A DNA stretch of 8,455 nucleotides from the NCBI GenBank assembly GCA_002316215.1, contig DCDB01000134.1, positions 1 through 8,455 on the forward strand, read 5' to 3'. The position numbers and the translations under genes were made by a program. This stretch comes from Lachnospiraceae bacterium UBA1066. Its GTDB lineage: Bacteria > Bacillota > Clostridia > Lachnospirales > Lachnospiraceae. Within the stretch, counting starts at the first letter, position 1. Each line of letters starts with the position of its first letter. Shown here one piece after another: positions 1-6,597 of this stretch. The notes under the pieces were generated by a model. The model did not search any database. It was not told where the DNA came from and saw only the letters and a list, made by a program, of their open reading frames with translations.

Positions 1-58
1 GGAAAATAAGAGAAATCTCATATTGCATAAATAAAGGGCTGCCGCACTCACGAATATT

Positions 59-103
59 CTGCCCCAAGTGGTTTTCACTTTTCAGTGTACTGTCTGGGGG
101 CAG
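59..103. repeat. Nested inverted repeats downstream of the response regulator
   Basis: CTGCCCC (59-65) is the exact inverse complement of GGGGCAG (97-103). Between them lie AAGTG/CACTT (66-70, 76-80) and CAGT/ACTG (83-86, 89-92), so the segment can fold as a stem closing two small hairpins. CACT (76-79) can also pair with AGTG (84-87). GCTGCC (38-43) competes for GGCAGC (99-104). It lies about 40 bases beyond the regulator stop in its direction of transcription, so it may end or protect that transcript, but no clean T-run follows. Confidence 0.45.
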
Positions 104-122
104 CATATCAGATATCAATCCC

Positions 123-141
123 GAGAGCGTCAGCTCTTTTT
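123..141 (+). terminator. Possible small rightward terminator
   Basis: GAGAGC (123-128), loop GTCA, then GCTCTT (133-138) form a six-pair stem including one G-T pair, and the sequence runs on in T to 141. The polarity is rightward, so it would serve a gene to the left of the window converging on the response regulator, whose stop codon is at 145-147. The stem is short, so this is a weak call. Confidence 0.35.
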
Positions 142-144
142 GTA

Positions 145-1677
145 TTACAGAGACAATTTGTTTTTCCTGTATTCGGCAGGGCTTGTTCCCGTGTATTTCC
201 TGAATTTTTTATGAAAATAGTCAACGGTTCCGAAACCTGTCATCTGGGCAATTTCATAAATTTTCCACCGGTCTTCGGAAAGAAGCTTTTTTGCATTTTC
301 TATCCGCACTTCATCAAGAAAGACATTAAAGGTTTTTCCGGTCACCTTGTAGAATAATTTTCCCAGATAGGAACTGTTATAACCGAAAAGTTCTGCAATC
401 ACAGCGAGCTTCAGGCTCTCCTGATAATTCCGTTCTATATAATCCAGAATTCCGTCAATGATGCTTTCGCGGCTCGGTGAGCCGATGGCGTCAAAGCATC
501 TTTCCAGCTGAATTGTGAAAAAGTCCATGATCTCATATAAATAATTGCTTTCCTCAACGATGTGGATCATATCTTTGTCTTCCGCGAAGGGAAGCTTGGC
601 GTCTCTGTAGGCATGTGTGATGAGTGATTTTGTAATGGCCATGATATTCGAAAGATAATGGCGCAGAACAGGAACCTCCTCGTCGGAATAATAAAGGTCC
701 TTTTTTAATTCTTCGAGGGAAGAGGATATGATTCGCCTGTTTCCTGTCTGGAGACAGCCTGCAATTTTTTCAGAAAAAAGATTCTCGTCCGTGTGAAAAT
801 GCGTAAGGTGCTCCGGCAGGTCGTTATAGGAAAGCACATGCTGGTTATAACGGCAGAAAAACCTTCTTTTCATGAGGGCTGCGGCATCTTCATGCGAAAG
901 ATGTATGCTTTCAATGCTGCTGACGGGCTTTCCGTAGACAAGGAAAAGGGAATCCAGGGGAGAACCCTTCTGGGGCATACTGATGTAGTGCTCCAGAAGT
1001 TCCTGAAAACGTGAAATGGCGAAATCGCCCTTCAAAAGGATGATATTTTCTTTGTCATTCTTTATGAAATCCAGAGAATTATGGTTATGATTGGCAAGAC
1101 GCAGAATTTCGGCAAAATTCCAGACATCATCAGGGTACCCCTCTTTATAATTCGTATAGAGAATCACCTGGAAGACGGAAGCATCCAGCATGAGTTCCTT
1201 TGCGTCCGGAAGCGGCGCGTCAGGCTGACCCATGATGATTTCCCTTAAAATGGAATCGCGGGCGCGATCCTTATAATGCGTGAGGACAGCTGTCTTGGCC
1301 TGCTCGGCTTCCGCATCTGCTTTTGCCGAAAGAACTGCCTTTTTCAGATCGTCTTCATCAATTGGTTTTGTAAGATAATTAGTCACGCCGTAATGGATTG
1401 CCTCCTGGGCGTAGGCAAAATCGGAATATCCGCTCAGAATTATGAAGCGTCCGTGAAAATTATTTTCGCGGGCTCTTTTTATAACTTCCAGACCGGAGAT
1501 GCGCGGCATGCGGATGTCAATCAGGACGACATCCGGCTCGAAGCGCAGAATCTTTTCCAGTGTATCTTCGCCGTTTTTTCCCTCGCCGCATATTGTAAAT
1601 CCAAGGGCCTGCCAGTCCAGAAGGCAGCGGATTCCCTCCCGGACGTCCATTTCGTCATCTGCTATGAAGAGTTTCAT
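145..1677 (-). CDS. YesN-type response regulator, AraC-family DNA-binding output
   Basis: This is a cytoplasmic two-component response regulator of 510 residues. The N-terminal receiver domain (about 1-120) has the acidic pocket D7-D8, the phosphoacceptor D54 in VLIDIRMP, the switch residue S82 in ILSGYSDF, and the conserved lysine K104 in YLTKP. A long middle region (about 125-400) has no motif I recognise, as is usual for the YesN class. The C-terminal AraC/XylS double helix-turn-helix covers about 405-510, with the signature IAQMTGFGTVDYFHKKFRKYTGTSP split over two helices and ending in PAEYRKNKLSL. The start ATG follows an AAGGAGGAG ribosome binding site at a spacing of about 9, inside the end of the kinase gene. 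The 23-base overlap with the kinase implies co-transcription and probably coupled translation. By family analogy it should activate the divergent transporter operon. No truncation is visible; the target is inference. Confidence 0.96.
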   Translation of the reverse strand: MKLFIADDEMDVREGIRCLLDWQALGFTICGEGKNGEDTLEKILRFEPDVVLIDIRMPRISGLEVIKRARENNFHGRFIILSGYSDFAYAQEAIHYGVTNYLTKPIDEDDLKKAVLSAKADAEAEQAKTAVLTHYKDRARDSILREIIMGQPDAPLPDAKELMLDASVFQVILYTNYKEGYPDDVWNFAEILRLANHNHNSLDFIKNDKENIILLKGDFAISRFQELLEHYISMPQKGSPLDSLFLVYGKPVSSIESIHLSHEDAAALMKRRFFCRYNQHVLSYNDLPEHLTHFHTDENLFSEKIAGCLQTGNRRIISSSLEELKKDLYYSDEEVPVLRHYLSNIMAITKSLITHAYRDAKLPFAEDKDMIHIVEESNYLYEIMDFFTIQLERCFDAIGSPSRESIIDGILDYIERNYQESLKLAVIAELFGYNSSYLGKLFYKVTGKTFNVFLDEVRIENAKKLLSEDRWKIYEIAQMTGFGTVDYFHKKFRKYTGTSPAEYRKNKLSL

Positions 1678-3448
1678 ATCCAGTATCTCCTCCTTCTGTC
1701 TTTACAGGGCTTTTTCTTGCCGGTACCGTCAGGGTGACACATGTTCCTAATCCTTTTTTACTGCTGACGGAAATCCCGTAGGCTTTGCCGTAATAAAGCT
1801 GTATGCGTTTGTATATATTGGAAAGACCGATGCTCTTAGCCGAATCTTCAGGATGGTGGAAGATGTTATTTTGCATGGTCTCAAGTTCTGCTTTTGACAT
1901 TCCGCAGCCGTTATCAAAAACCTTGATGCGGAGAGTTTCATTTTCCATACTGACATGGAGGATGATCCTGCCGTTCTCTTCGACATCCTCAAGACCGTGG
2001 AGGATGGCATTTTCCACGATCGGCTGCAGTAGAAGGGGCATCAACAGCCAGGCACCGGTATCGAGGCCGGCCTGAACTTTCAGCGAGTAATTGACGCGGT
2101 CGTGGAAACGCAGACGCTGTATGGCAAGATAGGTTTCGATATAGTCCAGTTCGCCTTTTAAGGTGGAGGTGGCATTGGCAGTGTTCTGGAGCACGTAGCG
2201 CATGGACTTCCCGAGAAGCTTAATGGCATCCGCAACCTCCCGGTTTCCCGCAACGATTGCGCGCATGCGGATGGTTTCGAGTGTGTTAAAGAGGAAATGC
2301 GGGTTGATCTGGCTTGAAAGCATTTTAAATTCCATTTTCTGCTGCTGGTTCTCAAGTTCCTTAGTTTTCAGCTGCGCCTGATAAATAGAGGCTTCTTTCA
2401 TGACTATGCTCTGGATCATGGCGTTCAGGTCTTCGAAGGCTTCCGAAATTTCGTCTTTACCGCTGAAAGAGTCTGTGACTTTGTAGTTGCCCATTCTTGC
2501 ACTGTGCATGGATTCCCGGAGAGCGACGACACGCTTGCTGAAATGGCGCGACATAAAGTAAATGAAGAGAAAACTGGCGCACATGATCGCGGCAAGGCCA
2601 AGAAGATAGAGGACGGTCAGGCGGTCTATATAGGAGAACCCGTTAAAATCAAAAGAGGCCATGTGAAAAATATCATCGGTATAGGTCGGGTTGAAGGATG
2701 AGACGCATCCGATAGCCGGTGTTCCGTCGATTATTGCAGTACCGCTAAAGCTGCTTCCCGAAGCGGATGAAAGGAGAGGGAGTGTATCGCCGGTTATCTT
2801 CTTGCTGCTGTAGAACAGTTCGTCACTGTTCAGCCAGAGAAAAGTAGAAAGGCCGCTTCCTTCAATCCTGTTCTTGAGGTTATTGGTACTGACGGATAGT
2901 TTAAGAATGGCATAGCTTGAAATATCCGGCAGGAAGATCCTGGTATGCAGGCACAGTACCTGCGTCTCATTATTAAAATCGTCGCTGTAGTCTTCCTGAA
3001 GCCAGAACGGAGTCACGGAAGCGGAAGCTTTCAGATACCAGGCAGTTTCTTTTAGAGTGTCACTGACCGGATGAATATACCGTCCTTCCGGGAGGGATGT
3101 ATTCAGCGTGTAGACAGCCACATCCTTAATGGCCGCATCCTGAGCCAGCAGCTCGTTAAAGCCGCTGTAGTTATCCATTTCTTCTGAAGCCTGTGCGCTG
3201 GAAGCATAATTTTTTTCGAGGATACGTATCAGATCCTGATCCGAGGAGAGCATGTCGGAGCGATTATAGACATCCGACGTAAGATCCAGCATCAGGGATT
3301 TAACCCTGGCATTGTCCGAAGAGGCAAGATCCTGGTAGTGGCTGATCAGCTGCGTACGCGTGCTGACCATGATGTAGAGGCCGACGGCGATTCCCGGAAT
3401 CAGGATGGCAACAAGAAATATAAGCAGCAGCTGCTGCTGTACATGCAT
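1655..3448 (-). CDS. YesM-type membrane sensor histidine kinase
   Basis: This is a membrane sensor kinase of 597 residues counted from the ATG, cognate to the overlapping regulator. The first membrane helix is about 7-28. An extracellular sensor region of about 245 residues (30-275) has a WYLKA-type segment near 137 that resembles dCache sensor domains. A second helix lies at about 277-299, followed by a HAMP linker (about 300-350), a short coiled coil, and the His_kinase domain with phosphorylatable H384 in NPHFLFNTL. The HATPase domain has the N-box around N480 (QPIVENAILHG), the G1 motif DNGCGM at 512-517, and the G2-like motif SIGLSNIYKRI. The ATG start is uncertain: no good ribosome binding site precedes it. 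The frame stays open to 3527, and an in-frame CTG at 3481-3479 lies about 9 bases after AGGA, which would add LPGKLRNKIAG, a typical charged N-terminus for this family. The ligand cannot be inferred. Confidence 0.95.
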   Translation of the reverse strand: MHVQQQLLLIFLVAILIPGIAVGLYIMVSTRTQLISHYQDLASSDNARVKSLMLDLTSDVYNRSDMLSSDQDLIRILEKNYASSAQASEEMDNYSGFNELLAQDAAIKDVAVYTLNTSLPEGRYIHPVSDTLKETAWYLKASASVTPFWLQEDYSDDFNNETQVLCLHTRIFLPDISSYAILKLSVSTNNLKNRIEGSGLSTFLWLNSDELFYSSKKITGDTLPLLSSASGSSFSGTAIIDGTPAIGCVSSFNPTYTDDIFHMASFDFNGFSYIDRLTVLYLLGLAAIMCASFLFIYFMSRHFSKRVVALRESMHSARMGNYKVTDSFSGKDEISEAFEDLNAMIQSIVMKEASIYQAQLKTKELENQQQKMEFKMLSSQINPHFLFNTLETIRMRAIVAGNREVADAIKLLGKSMRYVLQNTANATSTLKGELDYIETYLAIQRLRFHDRVNYSLKVQAGLDTGAWLLMPLLLQPIVENAILHGLEDVEENGRIILHVSMENETLRIKVFDNGCGMSKAELETMQNNIFHHPEDSAKSIGLSNIYKRIQLYYGKAYGISVSSKKGLGTCVTLTVPARKSPVKTEGGDTGYETLHSR

Positions 3449-3681
3449 GCCTGCTATTTTATTGCGCAGTTTTCCGGGCAGAGCGGGCCTTCCTTTCTTT
3501 TTGACACCGTATGAAATCTTATGGATTTAATTACATATTATGCGGTTTTCCGGATTCCTGCAGCGGTGAAGCAATTCGAAGCCTCATAGGCGTTAAAAGT
3601 ATTTTCTGACACCTGTGATGTTTGAATTGTATCATCTCAACTCTTGCAGGTATAAAAATTCGCTTCCGGTAACTACTTCAT

Positions 3682-3710
3682 ATTATACGTGATTTGAAAT
3701 AAAAGAAAAA
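3682..3710 (-). promoter_or_regulatory. Candidate promoter of the two-component operon
   Basis: On the minus strand a perfect TATAAT occupies 3687-3682. The sequence 17 bases upstream is TTTTTC, a poor -35, within an A/T-rich tract. The predicted start is near 3675, so the leader is about 195 bases to the possible CTG start or 227 to the ATG. Another, weaker -10-like box (CATAAT, 3542-3537) lies closer to the gene but has no -35. Confidence 0.45.
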
Positions 3711-3736
3711 TGTTCTTTTGTAAATTAAAAGCGGAT

Positions 3737-3768
3737 AAAATCAGATGCTTTTTACATGAAAAATCAGA
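3737..3768 (+). promoter_or_regulatory. Direct repeat pair, candidate activator half-sites
   Basis: AAAATCAGA occurs at 3737-3745 and again at 3760-3768. The start-to-start distance of 23 bases is about two helical turns, so both face the same side of DNA. The pair ends about 65 bases upstream of the rightward TATAAT. Tandem half-sites two turns apart are typical of AraC-type dimers. That this regulator binds here is inference. Confidence 0.35.
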
Positions 3769-3810
3769 GGAGGGAAAATTTTTGCACCCAATGATATCTC
3801 CTTTTTGCTG

Positions 3811-3839
3811 TTTCTACTTTCCGGCAGCATTTTTATAAT
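3811..3839 (+). promoter_or_regulatory. Candidate promoter of the transporter operon
   Basis: A perfect TATAAT lies at 3834-3839. At 17-base spacing the -35 position is TTTCTA (3811-3816), which matches TTGACA at only three positions. The predicted transcript start is near 3846, giving a leader of about 74 bases before ATG 3920. A consensus -10 with a poor -35 fits an activator-dependent promoter, as expected for a target of the adjacent AraC-type regulator. No experimental support can be seen here. Confidence 0.55.
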
Positions 3840-3857
3840 GTGCTTAACAGGATAGGA

Positions 3858-3886
3858 ACGGCCGGACATCATAGAAACGGGCCGGA
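3858..3886 (+). repeat. GCCGGA direct repeat in transporter leader
   Basis: GCCGGA appears at 3861-3866 and 3881-3886, exactly 20 bases apart, each preceded by ACG or ACGG. The same segment can also form a weak hairpin (CGGCC 3859-3863 with GGCCG 3880-3884, 16-base loop). It lies just downstream of the predicted transcript start, so it could be an operator or a leader structure; it could also be chance. Confidence 0.3.
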
Positions 3887-3919
3887 ATAAACAAACAGTA
3901 TTAATTGAGAAAGGGAGGG

Positions 3920-5365
3920 ATGAAGTTGAGTTCCAAAGAGAAAAAAGCAGGAATGATTTCACATGTCGTAAGAGCAGGCGCCATAGCCATGGTCGTACTC
4001 TTATTTATACCCGGATTAAATCCTGCGAGAATTACAAAAATGATTGGCGATGAGGCGTCGCTGCTGACATCCGGGTTCTTTTACGGCACGCTGACATCGG
4101 GGATGGGAAGAGCTTTTACAAAGGGGTGGATTAATGAATCTTCAATGATCCTTTTATTCATTTCCTGCCTGATCTGCTGCCTGGGTGTTATTACAGCTGC
4201 AGTCGGGGCATGCCTTACACTGGGAAATTTAAAATGCCACAGGTTCGCCAATCTTCTTGCTATGATCGGATCGGGTGTTGCGGCATTATCCATGACCGGT
4301 GTCTATATTGCTTATACACAGGTTGCGGCAACCTCGAAGCCGAAGAAAGTGGAGCCGGTTTTCCCGGCAGGCATCTATGCAGTCGTCATCATTGCACTGA
4401 TTGTTTTTGCGGTTGCCCTGATTTCAAATCTTGTGCTGCCGAAAGCTTCAAAAGAGATGAAGATGAAAATGGAGTCGCCGTACAAGCTGTTCCTGATGCT
4501 CCTTCCGTTTTTACTTCTGGCTTTTGTCTTTTCTTACCTGCCGCTTTGGGGATGGAGATATGCCTTCTTCGATTATAAAGCAGGTGACACGCTTTCAATG
4601 AGTAATTTCGTCGGCTTCAAATGGTTCACTTATCTGTTCCAGAACACGGCAACTGCAAAAGATATTGTCATGGTCTTAAGGAATACGCTGATCATGAGCG
4701 GACTTGGAATCGCAACCTCATGGCTTCCGGTCGCCTTCGCTATCTTCCTTAATGAAATTAAAAACGTAAAATTCAGGCGTGTCGTACAGACACTTACGAC
4801 GATCCCGAACTTCATTTCCTGGGTTCTCGTCTATGCAGTCGCTTTTTCCATCTTTTCGACAGACGGATTTATTTCAAGTATCATGGTCAATTCCGGAGCC
4901 TGGAGCCAGGGCGTCAATATGCTGATGGGAAATTCAAATACCTGGCTTAAGATGCTGGCCTGGGGCCTTTGGAAAGGACTTGGCTGGAGCGCTATCATTT
5001 ATATCGCAGCAATTTCCGGTATCGATAAGGGCCTTTATGAGGCGGCCAAAGTGGACGGAGCCGGACGTTTCCAGAGAATGTGGCACATCACGGTGCCGAG
5101 CCTGATCCCGACATACTGCGTGCTTCTCCTTATGTCTGTAGCCAATATCCTGAGCAACGGCATGGATCAGTACCTGGTCTTTAAGAACGCGACAAATGCC
5201 AGCACGATTACAGTCCTTGACCTCTACGTTTACAACTTAGGTATAGTCGGCGGTTCCATTCCGCTTTCCACTGTGGTCAGTATGGTGAAGTCCATCGTCA
5301 GTGTCATTCTCTTGTTCGTCGCAAATACGATTTCGAAAGTCATCCGCGGCGAATCCATTGTCTGA
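3920..5365 (+). CDS. LplB-type carbohydrate ABC transporter permease with N-terminal four-helix extension
   Basis: This is an inner-membrane permease of an ABC importer (MalF/LplB class), 481 residues from the ATG at 3920. The C-terminal 295 residues (from about 187, YKLFLMLLPFLLLAFVFSYLPLWGW) are a complete LplB-like permease: several hydrophobic helices, the EAA coupling loop at about 373-393 (YEAAKVDGAGRFQRMWHITV, then P393), which docks the ATPase, and the family-like C-terminus around 433-481. The N-terminal 185 residues are extra. They are predicted to hold four hydrophobic segments at about 18-34, 74-101, 108-133 and 148-172, followed by a Lys/Met-rich linker (KASKEMKMKME). Family members are usually about 300 residues. 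The start is ambiguous: GGAGG lies only 1 base before ATG 3920 but 7 bases before TTG 3926, and an upstream TTG at 3905 is also in frame. It is followed after 15 bases by the second permease gene. Confidence 0.93.
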   Translation: MKLSSKEKKAGMISHVVRAGAIAMVVLLFIPGLNPARITKMIGDEASLLTSGFFYGTLTSGMGRAFTKGWINESSMILLFISCLICCLGVITAAVGACLTLGNLKCHRFANLLAMIGSGVAALSMTGVYIAYTQVAATSKPKKVEPVFPAGIYAVVIIALIVFAVALISNLVLPKASKEMKMKMESPYKLFLMLLPFLLLAFVFSYLPLWGWRYAFFDYKAGDTLSMSNFVGFKWFTYLFQNTATAKDIVMVLRNTLIMSGLGIATSWLPVAFAIFLNEIKNVKFRRVVQTLTTIPNFISWVLVYAVAFSIFSTDGFISSIMVNSGAWSQGVNMLMGNSNTWLKMLAWGLWKGLGWSAIIYIAAISGIDKGLYEAAKVDGAGRFQRMWHITVPSLIPTYCVLLLMSVANILSNGMDQYLVFKNATNASTITVLDLYVYNLGIVGGSIPLSTVVSMVKSIVSVILLFVANTISKVIRGESIV

Positions 5366-5380
5366 TAAAGGAGATAGTAA

Positions 5381-6343
5381 ATGAAAACAGCACAGGAAAA
5401 GCTCGATGAACGAGCTGAAAGGCAGTACAGGAGAACACATAAGGAAAAGTTCGTCCTGAAGCCCCGGGATATTGTATTTTCAATTTTCAATTATTTATTT
5501 TTCATTCTATTTACGATTGCATGCTTCTTTCCGTTTTATTACTTATTCATCAATACCATCAGTGACAATTCGCTGGTACAGAAAGGGCTGATCAATTTTT
5601 ATCCGGTAGGTATTCATTTTGATAACTATGCAGCCCTTCGGAGTGTCAACGATTTGTTCCAGTCCTTCCTGGTTTCGATCAGCAGGACGGTCATCGGAAC
5701 AGCCCTAATGGTTCTGGCATCAGCCTTCGTCGGATATCTTGTGACGAAGCCGGAAATGTGGGGACGCAAAATCTGGTACCGCCTGCTGGTCATAACGATG
5801 TACTTCAATGCCGGCATGATTCCCTGGTACATGAATATGTCCATGCTGGGTCTGACCAATAACTACATGGCCTACATCATCCCCGGAATCGTCGCACCTT
5901 ACAACATCATTCTGGTCAAGACTTACATTGAATCCATTCCGCAGGAACTGGAGGAATCGGCGGAGATCGACGGAGCTTCCTATATGACAATTTTCCGTAA
6001 AATCATATGGCCGCTCTGCAAGCCGATTCTTGCGACAATAGCGATTTTCGGAGCCGTCGGAAACTGGAACTCCTTCCAGGATTCCCTGATCCTCATGCAG
6101 TCTTCGCCGAACCTCTTTACGCTGCAGCACAGATTGTATATTTACCTGAACCAGGCGAGCAACCTTTCGTCTTTGATGAGCAGTTCGAGTAATGTAAATA
6201 CTTCCGTCATCCAGTCAATGCTGAACGGGAAAGTTATTAAATATACGATTTCCATGGTTACGGTACTGCCGATCCTGATCGTTTATCCGTTTATGCAGAG
6301 ATATTTTGAAAGCGGCATCATGCTCGGTGCGGTTAAGGGTTAA
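5381..6343 (+). CDS. LplC/YtcP-type carbohydrate ABC transporter permease
   Basis: This is the second channel subunit of the importer (MalG/LplC class), 320 residues, close to the usual family length. A basic cytoplasmic N-terminus (1-33) precedes the first membrane helix (about 34-58, ending in CFFPFYYLFINT). The EAA loop at about 190-210 reads LEESAEIDGASYMTIFRKII and is followed by WPL. The C-terminus YPFMQRYFESGIMLGAVKG is characteristic of this family. ATG 5381 follows AAGGAG at a spacing of 7, only 15 bases after the stop of the first permease, so the two are surely one operon and should form a heterodimer. No ATPase gene follows, which fits importers that borrow a shared MsmX-type ATPase. 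No defect is visible. The substrate is unknown, but a di- or oligosaccharide is likely. Confidence 0.95.
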   Translation: MKTAQEKLDERAERQYRRTHKEKFVLKPRDIVFSIFNYLFFILFTIACFFPFYYLFINTISDNSLVQKGLINFYPVGIHFDNYAALRSVNDLFQSFLVSISRTVIGTALMVLASAFVGYLVTKPEMWGRKIWYRLLVITMYFNAGMIPWYMNMSMLGLTNNYMAYIIPGIVAPYNIILVKTYIESIPQELEESAEIDGASYMTIFRKIIWPLCKPILATIAIFGAVGNWNSFQDSLILMQSSPNLFTLQHRLYIYLNQASNLSSLMSSSSNVNTSVIQSMLNGKVIKYTISMVTVLPILIVYPFMQRYFESGIMLGAVKG

Positions 6344-6347
6344 GGAA

Positions 6348-6424
6348 GCAGCAGGGAATCATGTGAATTGTCTGCGACTTCCGCGCTAAGAGCGCCTAAG
6401 CGCTGCTCGCATGATTTCTGCTGC
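6348..6424 (+). repeat. Long imperfect stem-loop between permease and binding-protein genes
   Basis: GCAGCAGGGAATCATG (6348-6363) pairs with CATGATTTCTGCTGC (6410-6424), with one internal mismatch/bulge. The pairing can extend by a G-T pair to 6365/6408. Inside, AGCGC (6391-6395) can pair either with GCGCT upstream (6383-6387) or with GCGCT downstream (6400-6404), so two inner hairpins exclude each other. TGCGA (6373-6377) can also pair with TCGCA (6407-6411). It starts 5 bases after the permease stop. No T-run follows, so it is not a standard terminator. An mRNA-stabilising or processing element is the simplest role. Confidence 0.7.
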
Positions 6425-6597
6425 CGGGGTACAGTGGCGGAAAACGTTTTACAAACCGTGAAAAGATATAAAGCAAAAAAGAGATAAGGCAAAGAAAAAC
6501 GTCAGGATACAGATAAGTTAAAACATGGAATGAATAGAGCAACAAATGGTTTAAAGAAGCATATAAAAAGAAAGGTTAAAAATTAAGGAGGAAAGAA
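6425..6597 (+). other. A-rich leader of the binding-protein gene
   Basis: Apart from the palindrome, this stretch is A-rich and carries no gene. TTTACA (6448-6453) and TATAAA (6467-6472) are only 13 bases apart, too close for a standard promoter. The end carries the strong ribosome binding site AAGGAGGAAAGAA. Whether the binding-protein gene has its own promoter cannot be decided from sequence. Confidence 0.5.
6439..6454 (+). promoter_or_regulatory. cre-like / LacI-type operator candidate
   Basis: The perfect 10-base palindrome AAAACGTTTT (6441-6450) lies within GGAAAACGTTTTAC. It has the central CG and A/T flanks of CcpA cre sites and LacI-family operators, but departs from the cre consensus at the outer bases. 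It sits between the stem-loop and the binding-protein gene, about 145 bases before the ATG. Regulation by CcpA or a LacI-type protein is inference. Confidence 0.35.

Larger units (their letters stand above)
3482..3919. other. Divergent intergenic control region
   Basis: About 440 bases separate the two-component genes (leftward) from the transporter genes (rightward). The region is AT-rich. It contains the two -10 boxes and the repeats listed separately, plus a leftward leader of roughly 195 to 230 bases. Within that leader, an imperfect dyad (3572-3580 with 3621-3629) encloses a small perfect hairpin (GCCT CAT AGGC, 3581-3591). No gene of convincing length is present. The shared region makes co-regulation of sensing and transport likely. 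Confidence 0.8.

Noticed and set aside
85..357. Rightward 90-codon open frame at the left end
   Set aside because: It overlaps the regulator C-terminus on the opposite strand, lacks a ribosome binding site, and its translation shows no domain-like features.
3557..3650. CCTGCA / TGCAGG inverted repeat in the divergent region
   Set aside because: Only six bases around a self-palindromic word at a distance of more than 80 bases; chance is likely.
5720..6130. Leftward 136-codon frame inside the second permease gene
   Set aside because: It is antisense to a clear permease gene; the translation has no recognisable motif and arises from codon bias of the real gene.
6348..6424. Rho-independent terminator after the permease genes
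   Set aside because: The stem is followed by GC-rich sequence and not a T-run.
6448..6472. TTTACA and TATAAA as a promoter for the binding-protein gene
   Set aside because: The spacing is only 13 bases, too short for a standard housekeeping promoter.
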